Shown one piece after another: positions 46,978 through 55,955 of a stretch of DNA of 64,000 nt. Within the stretch, counting starts at the first letter, position 1, and every line of letters starts with the position of its first letter. This DNA is from Desulfovibrio desulfuricans (GTDB lineage Bacteria; Desulfobacterota; Desulfovibrionia; Desulfovibrionales; Desulfovibrionaceae). Position numbers and translations under genes: made by a program. The notes under the pieces are model-generated. The model ran no database searches, was not told the DNA's origin, and saw nothing but the letters and a program-made list of their open reading frames with translations. The DNA is taken from NCBI GenBank assembly GCA_015062205.1, contig SUVB01000035.1, forward strand, positions 1-64,000, read 5' to 3'.

Positions 46978-47018
46978 ACGTGAATTTGCGCTAACCTGAC
47001 GTCAAGGATGCTGCCGCC

Positions 47019-47819
47019 ATGCAAAAAACCGCGCTTGAGGAGCTGCAGACCGTCATCGACCGCCTGACCGCGCCGGACGGCTGCCCGTGGGACAGGGAAC
47101 AGACTCCCGGAAGCCTGACGGAATATCTCATTGAGGAATGCCACGAACTGGTCAGCGCCATCCGCTCCGGCAACACGGCGGATGTGCGCGAAGAACTGGG
47201 CGACGTGGCTTTTCTGCTGCTCTTTACGGCCCGTTTGTACGAGAAACAGGGCCAGTTCAGCCTGGATGACGCCCTGAACAACAACCGGGCCAAGATGATC
47301 CGCCGCCACCCGCACGTCTTCGGCGACGCGACCTTCGACAATCTGGACGAGCAGCTCAGGGCCTGGGAGCGCATCAAACGGGCCGAGCATGCGGACGACG
47401 ACGGCAAGCCCAAGGGCCTGTTCGACAGCCTGCCCGAAAGCCTGCCGCCCCTGACCAAGGCGTATCGCATCAATTCCAAGGCGGCCCGCGTGGGCTTCAC
47501 CTGGCAGGAAGACGAGGAAGTGGAGCAGCAGGTGGAAGCCGAATGGCTGGAATGGCTTGACGCCTCCGCCGGCGAGAACAAGGACGCCCAGCAGCACGAA
47601 CTGGGCGACCTTCTGTTCAGCATCACCGAACTGGGCCGCCGCAAGGGGCTCAAGGCCAATGAGGCGCTGGACATGGCCAATCGTCGTTTTCTCCGGCGTT
47701 TCGCGCGCATGGAGGAGTTGGCCCGCGCGAAGCATCAGGACTTCTCCACACTGACGCTGGACGAAAAGGACGAATTGTGGAACGCCGCCAAGGCTGAGGA
47801 AGAAAACGCCGGGAGTTGA
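47019..47819 (+). CDS. mazG: Nucleoside triphosphate pyrophosphohydrolase MazG
   Basis: A 266-residue house-cleaning enzyme that hydrolyses NTPs and dNTPs to monophosphates. It has two MazG repeats: the first carries CPWDREQTPGSLTEYLIEECHELVSAI and EELGDVAFLLLF, which hold the acidic metal ligands. The second has EDEEVEQQVEAEWLEWL and HELGDLLFSITELGR. Length and order match E. coli-type MazG. ATG 47019 begins the conserved N-terminus. It is followed after six bases by the large lipoprotein gene, so the three genes from here may form one unit. Confidence 0.95.
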   Translation: MQKTALEELQTVIDRLTAPDGCPWDREQTPGSLTEYLIEECHELVSAIRSGNTADVREELGDVAFLLLFTARLYEKQGQFSLDDALNNNRAKMIRRHPHVFGDATFDNLDEQLRAWERIKRAEHADDDGKPKGLFDSLPESLPPLTKAYRINSKAARVGFTWQEDEEVEQQVEAEWLEWLDASAGENKDAQQHELGDLLFSITELGRRKGLKANEALDMANRRFLRRFARMEELARAKHQDFSTLTLDEKDELWNAAKAEEENAGS

Positions 47820-47825
47820 CCATCC

Positions 47826-49946
47826 ATGCGGCAACCGCGCTCTTTTTACGGCTTGCCCGTGCCGCTCCCCGGCGTTCCGACGGCGCTGATCCTCCTCCTG
47901 CTGCTGGCTGTTCTGTGCGCCTGCACCCCCCGGGGGGGCGCGCACAGGCCCCGGTCAGCCGTCCCCGCCGTCCATGCTCCCCAGGGCTTGCCCCGCGTCG
48001 ATCCGGGCTACCTGCAATGGCTGGAGCGGCAATCCATGCTTGGCGGCGCGCAGGAACTGACGGGGCAGGTTTCCGGCACGGAACGCTTATGGCGCAACAG
48101 CGCTACGGCGCGGCGCGTGCCGCTGCTGCTGTCAGCCGCGCCCCACTGGCTGGACGTCAATCCGCACGATGTGGCCGCCGGGCAGCCCTGCCTGCGGGCG
48201 CTGGCCCGACCCGCCTTCCTAACGTTCATGCAACAGGCCGGATTCGGAGGGCTCTTTCTTGCGCCTACCGGCGAAACCGGCGACATCTGGAGCGGCGACG
48301 CAGGCGCCGCTCCCGTGCCTGACGCCGAGGGCACCGGGGGCGAAAATGTCGTTTCCCTGCGTCCGGCCCCCGCTCTGGGCGACGAAAAGGATTTTTCCTC
48401 CCTTATAGACGCGCTGGAAAAAGCGCAGCTGCAGCTGGGCGGCGACCTGCCGCCGGCCGCCACCGGCCTGGGGCCGGACTTCATGCTGCAGGCGCGCAGC
48501 GCCTCCCGTTTTGACGGGCTCTATGCCATGCTTCCCGTACCGCAAAAGGACTGGGATCTTCTGCCCGCCGCCTCCGGCGAATGGGACTGCCTGCCCCTGC
48601 GCGAACACGCCGTGCAGGCCCTGCGCCGGCGCGGCGCGCTGCCCGGCCCCCTGTGGCGCGACGCCCTGCCCTGGGCCACTCCGGGCGGCTGGGCCGTCAC
48701 CGGCGAGGTGCGCGGCGCGGACGGGCAGACGCGGCGCTGGGCCTACCGCTACAGCGGCAACGCCCTGCGCCCGGTACTGCTCTGGCAGGACCCGTCGGCG
48801 CAGGCCCGGCGCGTCTGGTCCGCCGCCGTGATCCGCCATACGGGACTGCAACGCCAGACGCTGGCGGGACTCAGGCTGGAAGCCCTCATGGGGCTGGATG
48901 CGCGCCCGGACGATGCCGCAGCCGAGGCCGTCCCTGCCGACAACGCCACGGCTCCGGGGCAGGAGGCGCTGAACGCGCTGGCCGGGGAAATCCGCCGTTA
49001 CGGCGGCTGGACCATGCAGGACGACGTCCTGCCGCCCTCACTGACGCGGGCCGTGCTGGACGCCGGTGTGGATTTTGCCCGTGACAGCAGTACGCCGACA
49101 GCGGCCGCCTATGCCCTGCTGAGCGGCGATGCCGCTCCCCTGGCGGCACTGCTCAAGGCTTCGCTGGCGGCGGGAGTGGACCACAGCCGCCTGGCCCGCG
49201 GCGTGCGCGAGCGACACTATGTGGACTGGCGGCCCCTGCTCGGGCTGCCCGACGGCCGTGAACTGGCGCGCAACGCACAACGGCTGGCCGGAGGCCCGCC
49301 CGACGCTGCGGGCGTCAGGGCGACCGCAGCGACGCTGGCCGCCAGGGCTCTGGGGCTTGACCATGCGCGCGCCCTGGCCCCGGAACATCAGGCGGACATG
49401 CGCGCAACCTGTCTGTTGCTGCTCGGCTGGCGCATGGGCCTGCCGGGGCTGACGTTTCTGAGCCCGCAGGATATTGCGGGCACACTGACGCCGCCGGGAC
49501 AGGGAAAACCCGACGCAGCCCCCCTGTGGGAAGAAAGCCCGACGCCGGGCGGTAAAACCGCCGCGCCGTCGGTCTTCGGGCCGCTGGACGCCCAATGGGC
49601 GCAGGACGACAGCTTTGCCCGGCAGACAGCCCGGGTGCTGCACGCTCGCCATGCCGCAGGTCTGGCGGAAGGCAGGCTCGTGCAGATTTTTGTCGGCCCG
49701 CCCGGTTGCGCGGCCGCGTTGAGCGCCCTGCCGCACGGCGGCTACTGGTTGTTGGCCGCCAACTTTTCCGGGAAACCTCAGCGCATGACCTGCCCGCTGC
49801 CGCCCGACGCGGCGCGCACCGGCCGCGATGTCGCGGATGGCCGCGCCCTGCCGGCGGACGGGCGCAGCCTGACTGTGGAGCTTGAAGCCCGCCGGGCGCG
49901 CCATGTACTGCTGGGCGGACCGAAAACGCACGGAGAAACGCCATGA
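47826..49946 (+). CDS. Large lipoprotein, possibly a degenerate glycoside-hydrolase-like fold
   Basis: A 706-residue protein. The signal segment ALILLLLLAVLCAC gives a lipobox LCAC with C33 as the acylated residue. The mature part has runs such as GFGGLFLAPTGETGDIW, LQLGGDLPPAATGLGPDF and RFDGLYAMLPVPQKDW, which alternate strand and helix and vaguely suggest a (beta/alpha)8 GH13-like barrel. A final domain with VLLGGPKTH could be a beta-sandwich. Catalytic acids cannot be placed, so enzymatic activity is unproven. GGGAG inside the end of mazG serves ATG 47826. The next gene starts within its stop codon (ATGA). Confidence 0.5.
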   Translation: MRQPRSFYGLPVPLPGVPTALILLLLLAVLCACTPRGGAHRPRSAVPAVHAPQGLPRVDPGYLQWLERQSMLGGAQELTGQVSGTERLWRNSATARRVPLLLSAAPHWLDVNPHDVAAGQPCLRALARPAFLTFMQQAGFGGLFLAPTGETGDIWSGDAGAAPVPDAEGTGGENVVSLRPAPALGDEKDFSSLIDALEKAQLQLGGDLPPAATGLGPDFMLQARSASRFDGLYAMLPVPQKDWDLLPAASGEWDCLPLREHAVQALRRRGALPGPLWRDALPWATPGGWAVTGEVRGADGQTRRWAYRYSGNALRPVLLWQDPSAQARRVWSAAVIRHTGLQRQTLAGLRLEALMGLDARPDDAAAEAVPADNATAPGQEALNALAGEIRRYGGWTMQDDVLPPSLTRAVLDAGVDFARDSSTPTAAAYALLSGDAAPLAALLKASLAAGVDHSRLARGVRERHYVDWRPLLGLPDGRELARNAQRLAGGPPDAAGVRATAATLAARALGLDHARALAPEHQADMRATCLLLLGWRMGLPGLTFLSPQDIAGTLTPPGQGKPDAAPLWEESPTPGGKTAAPSVFGPLDAQWAQDDSFARQTARVLHARHAAGLAEGRLVQIFVGPPGCAAALSALPHGGYWLLAANFSGKPQRMTCPLPPDAARTGRDVADGRALPADGRSLTVELEARRARHVLLGGPKTHGETP

Positions 49947-51919
49947 CCCAGGACAACGCACGAACCTCCGACCAGCCCGAAACGCAGCCGACAGCCCCCG
50001 CGGAAGAACGGAACGCGCTGCCGGGTGAGGCTCACGACGACACTGCGCCCGGGGAGCGCCGTGCCGCAGCAGTGCCCGCGTCCGAAACCGTCCCTACTCC
50101 CCCCCCTGCAGCTCCCGACGCAACGGCGCCGCAGGCCGCGCCCGCCCCCGGGGCCGACGCCGACGCGCCCTGCAGCATGTTCAACGCCGCCTGCCGGGTG
50201 GGGCCGCTGGCGCTGCTGCTCCTGCTGGCGGCGCAGGCCTGGTCCTCCTTTCTGGGCGGGAATCTCTACTGCCCCGCCGAGGCGCAGAGCGTGCTGCTCT
50301 ATCGGGAAAGCGCCGCCCAGGGGCTGTGGCTGGCCCCGGCAGCCGGGACGGATTTCGCCCAGTGGCCCGGCTTCTTCTGGCTGCTGCGCGGGCTGGACTG
50401 GTGTTTCGCGCATCTGGCTCCGCAACTGGGGCATCTGCTCTTCCCGCTGGCCTCCGTGCTCGGCGCGCTGCTGGCCCTGCTGGCCGTCTGGACGCTGGGC
50501 CGCGCCGCAGGGCTGGGGCGCGGGGCCGCACTGGTCGGCGGGCTGGTGCTGTTTTGCGCGCCCGTTTTTGCCCCCATCTCCAGCTTCACAGGGCCGCAGG
50601 CCCTGGCCCTGGCCCTGACGCTCCTCTCCCTGGCCTGTCTGTGTCCGGGCTGGCGCAGGGAACGCGCCTTCCTGCTGCTGCCCCTAGGCTTTCTTTTCGC
50701 AGGGCTGGCGGGATTGACCGGCGGCCCTGTGCATCTGTTGCTGCCCCTGCTGACAAGCCTGCTGTTCATTCTCTGGCGCTGCACCCTGCGCCGGGCGCGC
50801 GGTCTGGACGGGCTGCTGGGCTTTGTCCTGCTGCTGCTCCTGCTGGGCGGCTGGCTGGGCTGCCTCATCCTCTGGCAGCCCGCCGAAGGGTATTTGCGGC
50901 AACTGGGGCGCAGCCTTGCCGTCTGGCCCGTTCCCGCCCAATGGTGGAAAGCGCCCGTCATGGCCGGGCTGGGCCTGCTGCCCTGGCTGGCCGTGCCCGT
51001 CTGCGTCTCCTGGCTGCGCGTGCTGCGCTGCGCCCCCGGAGATCTGGCGGCTTCCCGCAGGGAACACGCGGGAGCGGCCTTTCTCTGGATCGCCCTGGCA
51101 TCGGCCTGCGGCCTGAGCCTGTTCGCCGACAGCCCGCTTGCCGCAGCGCTCTGCATCGCCGGCCTTGCCGCCCCCCTGCTGGGCAAGGCCCTGCTGCGCC
51201 TCCCTCCCCTCGGCGCGCGTCTCTTCCACTGTATTGCCGCCCTGTGCCTGCTCTGTGCGGGGGCGCTGCTCACGGCGCTCTATTTTGAGGCCGGGCGCAA
51301 TGCGCTGCGCGCCGTTGCGCAGCTGCCGCTGACAGACGCGCAGCAGGCGGCCCTCTCCGACCTGACGGGGCTGCCCGTCCTGGGCGGCCTGTGCATTGTT
51401 GCGGCCCTGGCGGCGGCGCGCATGGGCCTTGCCCGCGCGCGGTCCTGCATGGGCAACGCGCTGCTGGCGTATGCGGGCCTTGCCGTCCTTCTGGCGCAAC
51501 CGGCCGCCCTGCTCTTGGCCCCGCAACTGGCGGGCGTGCCCGAAGCACAGGTGCGACACATGGAGGATATCGTCGCCCTTGCGCCGTCCGCACCGAACAG
51601 CACACCGCAGCCTGCCGACACAACACCGACGGCGCAGGAGCCGCAAAGCGACAGTGCTGCGCCCGCCCTGCCCGCGTCGGACGCGCCCGATGCCGGACAA
51701 CCGGCGCAGGAGCAAGCCCCTCCGCTCCCTGCGGAAGCTCTGCCGGCCGCGCCTGACACATCAGAAGCCCCGCCCGCATCCGCCCCAACCGGGCCTGCCC
51801 CGTCGGCTCTCCCTGCCGGGACATCCCCGGCGCCCACCGATGCGCCTGCAGACACAGCGCCTGCCGTGCCGGGGAATGTCCCGACGCCCGCCTCTGACGG
51901 CGGGGAAGCAAATCAGTAA
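49943..51919 (+). CDS. Polytopic membrane protein, possible GT-C glycosyltransferase
   Basis: A 658-residue protein with an Ala/Pro/Thr-rich cytoplasmic N-terminus (about 1-75) and about 13 membrane helices between about 80 and 540. Its Pro/Ala/Thr-rich tail (about 550-658) is probably disordered. The first loop, with NLYCPAEAQSVLLYRESAAQGLWLAPAAGTDFAQWPGFFW, resembles the loop between the first two helices of ArnT/PMT-type GT-C enzymes, where a catalytic acid would lie. I cannot name the family with certainty. It is translationally coupled to the upstream lipoprotein and ends at a strong terminator. The two proteins probably work together at the envelope. Confidence 0.5.
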   Translation: MTQDNARTSDQPETQPTAPAEERNALPGEAHDDTAPGERRAAAVPASETVPTPPPAAPDATAPQAAPAPGADADAPCSMFNAACRVGPLALLLLLAAQAWSSFLGGNLYCPAEAQSVLLYRESAAQGLWLAPAAGTDFAQWPGFFWLLRGLDWCFAHLAPQLGHLLFPLASVLGALLALLAVWTLGRAAGLGRGAALVGGLVLFCAPVFAPISSFTGPQALALALTLLSLACLCPGWRRERAFLLLPLGFLFAGLAGLTGGPVHLLLPLLTSLLFILWRCTLRRARGLDGLLGFVLLLLLLGGWLGCLILWQPAEGYLRQLGRSLAVWPVPAQWWKAPVMAGLGLLPWLAVPVCVSWLRVLRCAPGDLAASRREHAGAAFLWIALASACGLSLFADSPLAAALCIAGLAAPLLGKALLRLPPLGARLFHCIAALCLLCAGALLTALYFEAGRNALRAVAQLPLTDAQQAALSDLTGLPVLGGLCIVAALAAARMGLARARSCMGNALLAYAGLAVLLAQPAALLLAPQLAGVPEAQVRHMEDIVALAPSAPNSTPQPADTTPTAQEPQSDSAAPALPASDAPDAGQPAQEQAPPLPAEALPAAPDTSEAPPASAPTGPAPSALPAGTSPAPTDAPADTAPAVPGNVPTPASDGGEANQ

Positions 51920-51954
51920 GACACACGCGCTCCTTCATTCCTTCAACATCCGGC

Positions 51955-51992
51955 ACGGCGTTGCGCAGCCTCCCCAAGCTGCGCAACGCCGT
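51955..51992 (+). terminator. Terminator after the polytopic membrane protein gene
   Basis: A 15-bp perfect stem (ACGGCGTTGCGCAGC with GCTGCGCAACGCCGT), loop CTCCCCAA, followed by TGTCTTTT. It insulates the AT-rich methyltransferase-like gene from upstream transcription. Confidence 0.85.
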
Positions 51993-52098
51993 TGTCTTTT
52001 GTGTGCCGTCTGCGCTTGCCCTCCCGTGGCATATAATACCCAAGGTTTTCCGTCACATCTCGAAAAAGTCGCTGGGGGGGGGAGAAAGGGAAGCGGGG

Positions 52099-52127
52099 TT
52101 GACATATGTGCACAATTATAGAATAAT
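52099..52127 (+). promoter_or_regulatory. Promoter of the methyltransferase-like / DUF1848 pair
   Basis: TTGACA at 52099-52104, a 17-base spacer, and AATAAT at 52122-52127 in an abruptly AT-rich patch. A short palindrome, TGTGCACA, lies in the spacer and could bind a regulator. The start codon is 54 bases downstream. Confidence 0.55.
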
Positions 52128-52180
52128 AAATATATACTTGCTGTTTGCCATCCCCCATCACATTCCCCAAGGAGTCTGCC

Positions 52181-53083
52181 ATGCCCGGCCAGTTCATCAC
52201 CAGTTTTCTCAACACCCATTTTGACAAGTTTAAGGACCTTGCCACGAAGGCGCCGTCCACTGATCTCTGTTCGCTACGCAAGTTCGGCAATGGCGAAGAA
52301 TGGGACCCGGATTACACAAATCCTTTACACAGGGAATTTTATTACTTAAAGTATTCTTCTGCATATATGACTGAATACTATCTTGCATTCAAAAATATTT
52401 TTGACAAAAACTGGTTTGTTCCAGACAATCGCATAGTGACCCTGTCCATCGGCTGCGGCGCCATGTTTGATCTTGTTGGATTCAAATATGCCCGTAGAAA
52501 TACAGAACAATTTGTAGATACTCCATATACTTACTATGGGATAGATTTAGTTGATTGGGATTGCGATGAAACAAAAAGTATTCCCGGTGTGACATTATTT
52601 GAACGTGGCATTGATAACTTTAGTCACAATGACTGTGATTATAAATATGATATTATTATTTTCCCAAAATCAATATCAGATATCCCAGAAGAATCCTTAT
52701 TCAAATTTGCAAGCAACATTACCAATAAAACCATATCAAATAAACTATGTGTTATAAATTCAAAACGTGGCAATTCACGCACAGATACTGAATGTGCGGA
52801 AAAATTTTGCAATATCATCAAAGATAATCTCGGATATACAATCAATCGTGAAACTTTTACTCTTTCTGAAAATGAGAACGAAACGCGTTTTGAAGAGCTA
52901 CTTGAAAATCCATTCATTTTTGATAATATTATCGGTCAATTTTTGAAACAGCTTGGACAAATGAGATTACTTTGCAACTGCCCTGAATCTGATCAACTGC
53001 ATTGTTCTGAAGTTTTGGGGAAATGGCCGATGCGCTTTGCACAAAATATTGGGCCTGAAATCTACTATCTGGAAAAGAATTGA
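52181..53083 (+). CDS. AT-rich methyltransferase-like protein, probably horizontally acquired
   Basis: A 300-residue cytoplasmic protein not matched to a named family. Residues 86-100, VTLSIGCGAMFDLVG, look like the SAM-binding motif I of class I methyltransferases. YYGIDLVDW (118-126) fits the acidic motif II position, and YDIIIFPKSISDIP (156-169) fits the strand 4 active-site region. The rest is helical and rich in Asn, Lys, Ile and Phe. From about 52310 on, codons are strongly AT-ending, in sharp contrast to both flanks. AAGGAG eight bases before ATG 52181 and an AT-rich promoter precede it. Its stop overlaps the next start by one base, so it is co-translated with the DUF1848 gene. A methylated target is inferred, not shown. 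Confidence 0.6.
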   Translation: MPGQFITSFLNTHFDKFKDLATKAPSTDLCSLRKFGNGEEWDPDYTNPLHREFYYLKYSSAYMTEYYLAFKNIFDKNWFVPDNRIVTLSIGCGAMFDLVGFKYARRNTEQFVDTPYTYYGIDLVDWDCDETKSIPGVTLFERGIDNFSHNDCDYKYDIIIFPKSISDIPEESLFKFASNITNKTISNKLCVINSKRGNSRTDTECAEKFCNIIKDNLGYTINRETFTLSENENETRFEELLENPFIFDNIIGQFLKQLGQMRLLCNCPESDQLHCSEVLGKWPMRFAQNIGPEIYYLEKN

Positions 53084-54075
53084 TGCAGTGGCCCGAAATC
53101 ACCATACAGACGCCGGAAGGACCGCAAAATGCCGTGGCCCCGCTGGTCATTTCCGCCAGCAGGGCCACGGACATTCCGGCCTTTCACGCCAAATGGTTCA
53201 TGAACCGCCTGCGGGCGGGCTACTGCCTGTGGGAAAATCCCTTCAACGCCAAGTACCGGCAGTACGTTTCCTTTGCGAACTGCAAGGCCATTGTCTTCTG
53301 GAGCAAAAACCCGCTGCCCCTCCTGCCCGCACTCGAAGAAATCGAAACGCGGGGACAGCAGTTCTATTTTCAATACACGCTCAACAACTACGAAGCAGAA
53401 GGGCTGGAACCGCGTGTGCCCAAGCTGGCGCGGCGCATAGAAACCTTTCAGAAGCTGTCCGACCGCATAGGCCGGCATCGCGTCATCTGGCGGTTTGACC
53501 CGATCATTCTCGGCGGCCGCCTGTCCGAAGAAGAAATTCTGGAACGCATCGGGCGGCTCATGGAGCATCTTGCCCCGTACACGGAAAAACTCGTCTTCAG
53601 CTTTGTGGACTGGTACAGGAAGACACAGCGCGCCCTGAAAGCCGTTGACCCCTCGCTCCGCCCGCCGTCTCTGGAGGAAATGACATCTTTGGCCCAGGGC
53701 ATTGTGCGCCTGAACGAAGGACTGCGCACGCCCCTGAACCTGGCCACCTGCGCGGAAGAGCTGGATCTACGCGCGCTGGGCATCACACACAACCGCTGCA
53801 TCGATCCGGAACTGCTCATGCGCCTGTGCCCCACAGATGCGGCGATGCAGGCCGCCTACGGATACGGACGGCCCGGCGCCCAGGGGCTCCTCCTGCCGCT
53901 GAGCGCCGCCCGCAAAGATGCAGGGCAGCGCACGCCCTGTGGTTGCGCCCCCAGCAAGGATATCGGGCGCTACAATACCTGCATGCACCTCTGCGCCTAC
54001 TGCTATGCCAACCAGTCGCAACAGGCCGTCATCAACAACATGAACGCGCTCAACCCGTACAGCGAAAAACTCTAA
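53083..54075 (+). CDS. DUF1848-family protein with C-terminal radical-SAM-like cysteine motif
   Basis: A 330-residue protein. The N-terminal PLVISASRATDIPAFHAKWFMNRLRAGYC and the later VFWSKNPLPLLPAL and RHRVIWRFDPIILGG are typical of DUF1848. The C-terminus carries CGC at 286-288 and then C300, C304 and C307 in NTCMHLCAYCYAN, a CX3CX2C cluster like that of radical SAM enzymes but at the wrong end of the chain, as described for the family. It probably binds an iron-sulfur cluster; activity is unknown. The gene has normal GC-rich codon use, unlike its coupled AT-rich partner, so the two have different histories. Confidence 0.85.
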   Translation: MQWPEITIQTPEGPQNAVAPLVISASRATDIPAFHAKWFMNRLRAGYCLWENPFNAKYRQYVSFANCKAIVFWSKNPLPLLPALEEIETRGQQFYFQYTLNNYEAEGLEPRVPKLARRIETFQKLSDRIGRHRVIWRFDPIILGGRLSEEEILERIGRLMEHLAPYTEKLVFSFVDWYRKTQRALKAVDPSLRPPSLEEMTSLAQGIVRLNEGLRTPLNLATCAEELDLRALGITHNRCIDPELLMRLCPTDAAMQAAYGYGRPGAQGLLLPLSAARKDAGQRTPCGCAPSKDIGRYNTCMHLCAYCYANQSQQAVINNMNALNPYSEKL

Positions 54076-54137
54076 TGGGCCTTGCGGCACGCTTTCACGC
54101 CGGCGCCGCTGTAGGCAACAGAGGTCGGAACAACCGA

Positions 54138-54170
54138 ACGGGGCTCCTGTCGCAACGGCTGGAGCCCCGT
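54138..54170 (+). terminator. Terminator after the DUF1848 gene
   Basis: A 10-bp perfect stem (ACGGGGCTCC with GGAGCCCCGT), a 13-base loop, followed by ATCAGTTCTTTT. With the terminator at 51955 it brackets the two-gene unit. Confidence 0.75.
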
Positions 54171-54218
54171 ATCAGTTCTTTTAGAGCAGATTCAGTAAGG
54201 CACAGAGGGACACTGCGG

Positions 54219-54764
54219 CTACTTGTTGATGGGCGGCACGTCTCCCCCGGCCCTGAGCATGCTGCCCAGATGTTTCCGGACCAGGGCCAGTTCCCCTTCG
54301 GAAACCTCGGGCATGTCTCCGGCGCGGGCGTTGCTCATGTCGTTGCCCTCTTCCACAATGGAAAGAGCGGCAGCCATGCGGCCCATGACGCAGAAAAAGC
54401 GCACGGGCTCCCAGTGGCGGTCCTTCACCCATGCCGCGGCCCGGTCTGAATAAAGAAAATCCGGTTTGCCGTTGCGCAGGACAGGATGGGCCTCTTCATT
54501 GCCGGCCTTGGCCCAGGCCCGGAACTGCGGCAGTATGTCCAGAAAGCCCAGCAGTTCCTTTTCCGTCACCGGCGGCTGCCTGTCATACACGCTTGCGGCC
54601 GCCCTGCCCGCCTTTTTGGCCCTGTCCGCCTTTTTTCCTGCTTTGGCCTTTGCGGGCTTGTCGGAAGCCTGTGCGGCCCATGCCGCCTCCGTGCCCGGCG
54701 CGGGCATCGGCACGGCCCCGGACAGGAGCAGCCCCATGCAGAACAGGAGTACGAGATGCTTCAT
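54219..54764 (-). CDS. Secreted protein of unknown function
   Basis: A 181-residue product. The signal peptide (MKHLVLLFCMGLLLSGAVP) is cleaved near AWAAQ, about residue 32. A Lys/Ala-rich stretch (AKAKAGKKADRAKKAGRAA) follows, then a helical domain with VTEKELLGFLDILPQFRAWAKAG and RFFCVMGRMAAALSIVEEGND. I do not recognise the domain; it has the look of small periplasmic helical proteins. Its start overlaps the glpX stop by one base, so it is co-expressed with glpX although no functional link is evident. Confidence 0.6.
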   Translation of the reverse strand: MKHLVLLFCMGLLLSGAVPMPAPGTEAAWAAQASDKPAKAKAGKKADRAKKAGRAAASVYDRQPPVTEKELLGFLDILPQFRAWAKAGNEEAHPVLRNGKPDFLYSDRAAAWVKDRHWEPVRFFCVMGRMAAALSIVEEGNDMSNARAGDMPEVSEGELALVRKHLGSMLRAGGDVPPINK

Positions 54765-55747
54765 CAGTACTGAACCGCGCTGATTTTGGAGAGCCTGTCC
54801 ATATTGTGGTAGGACTCAATATACCGCAGTGTGCCTGTCTTGCCGCGCATGACCAGCGAATGCGTAACGGCGTGCCTGGCGCTGTAGCGCACCCCGCGCA
54901 GGAAGTCGCCGCCGGAAATGCCCGTGGCGGCAAAGAAGCAGTCGTCGCTGCGCACCAACTCATGCACCGTGAGCACCTCGCGCATGTCGATGCCTGCCTC
55001 GGTGATGGCCTCCTTTTCCACATAGGACTGCGGATCAAGCCGGGCCAGAATCTGGCCGCCCATGCCCTTGATGGCGCAGGCCGCCAGCACGCCCTCGGGC
55101 GTGCCGCCCGTGCCCATCATGACATCCACTTCGGAGCGCGGGTCCACGGCCATGAGCGCGCCGGCCACATCGCCGTCCGTCTGCAGCTGGATGCGCGCCC
55201 CGGCCTCGCGGATTTCGGCGATGAGCCTTTCATGCCGGGGTTTCTCCAGCACAAAGACCACCAGGTCCTGCACGCTCTTGCCCAGGGCCTTGGCAATCCT
55301 TTTGAGATTGTCCTTCACGGGCGCGTCAAGATCCACCACGTCGCGGGCCTCCCGGGCCACCACCAGCTTCTGCATGTAGAAACTGGGGCCGGGATTGAAC
55401 ATGCTGCCGCGCGGCGCGACGCCCACCACGGAAATGGCGTTGGGACGGCCGTAGGCCAGCAGATTGGTGCCTTCCACGGGGTCCACGGCCACATCCAGGC
55501 TGAGGCCGCCTCCCTTGCCCACATGCTCGCCGTTGAAGAGCATGGGCGCATGGTCCTTTTCTCCCTCGCCGATGACAACCACGCCGTTGATGTTGAGCGT
55601 GGAGAAGCTGACGCGCATGGCGTCCACGGCGGCGCCGTCGCCGGCCTCCTTGTTTCCCCGGCCAAGCCAGCGAGCCGACGCCAGGGCCGCGGCCTCGGTA
55701 ATGCGAACAATGTCCAGGGCCAGATTCCTCTCTGGTGCTTCCGCCAT
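54764..55747 (-). CDS. glpX: Class II fructose-1,6-bisphosphatase GlpX
   Basis: A 327-residue Mg/Mn-dependent sugar phosphatase of gluconeogenesis. Metal and substrate motifs are VVIGEGEKDHAPML, VAVDPVEGTNLLAYG and VMMGTGGTPEGVLAACAIKGMGGQ; the lithium-sensitive phosphatase motif DPVEGT is intact. GGAGGATATC before ATG 55747 sets the start rather than an in-frame codon four residues upstream. It forms a coupled pair with the secreted protein downstream. Confidence 0.95.
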   Translation of the reverse strand: MAEAPERNLALDIVRITEAAALASARWLGRGNKEAGDGAAVDAMRVSFSTLNINGVVVIGEGEKDHAPMLFNGEHVGKGGGLSLDVAVDPVEGTNLLAYGRPNAISVVGVAPRGSMFNPGPSFYMQKLVVAREARDVVDLDAPVKDNLKRIAKALGKSVQDLVVFVLEKPRHERLIAEIREAGARIQLQTDGDVAGALMAVDPRSEVDVMMGTGGTPEGVLAACAIKGMGGQILARLDPQSYVEKEAITEAGIDMREVLTVHELVRSDDCFFAATGISGGDFLRGVRYSARHAVTHSLVMRGKTGTLRYIESYHNMDRLSKISAVQY

Positions 55748-55813
55748 GATATCCTCCACGGATCAGTGTTGTACGCAACTTTGCTCTTACCGCAGTGCGG
55801 CCGCCTCTTCAAG

Positions 55814-55837
55814 AAAAAAACCCGGGCCGTGCCCCGG
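55814..55837 (-). terminator. Probable terminator of the nudix-ubiD-nadE run
   Basis: On the leftward strand a short stem (CCGGG with CCCGG, six-base loop) is followed by GTTTTTTT. It is 118 bases past the nadE stop and separates nadE from glpX. Confidence 0.5.
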
Positions 55838-55955
55838 CCTGTGCCGCCATACCGCACGCCGTCGGCTGAAACCGCGGACGCGAAAGAATTTTTCTCCGGC
55901 CGCCGCGCCCGTCTTCCGCCGTCCCTGCGGAACTCGGCAAGGGACGCGCGCCGGA

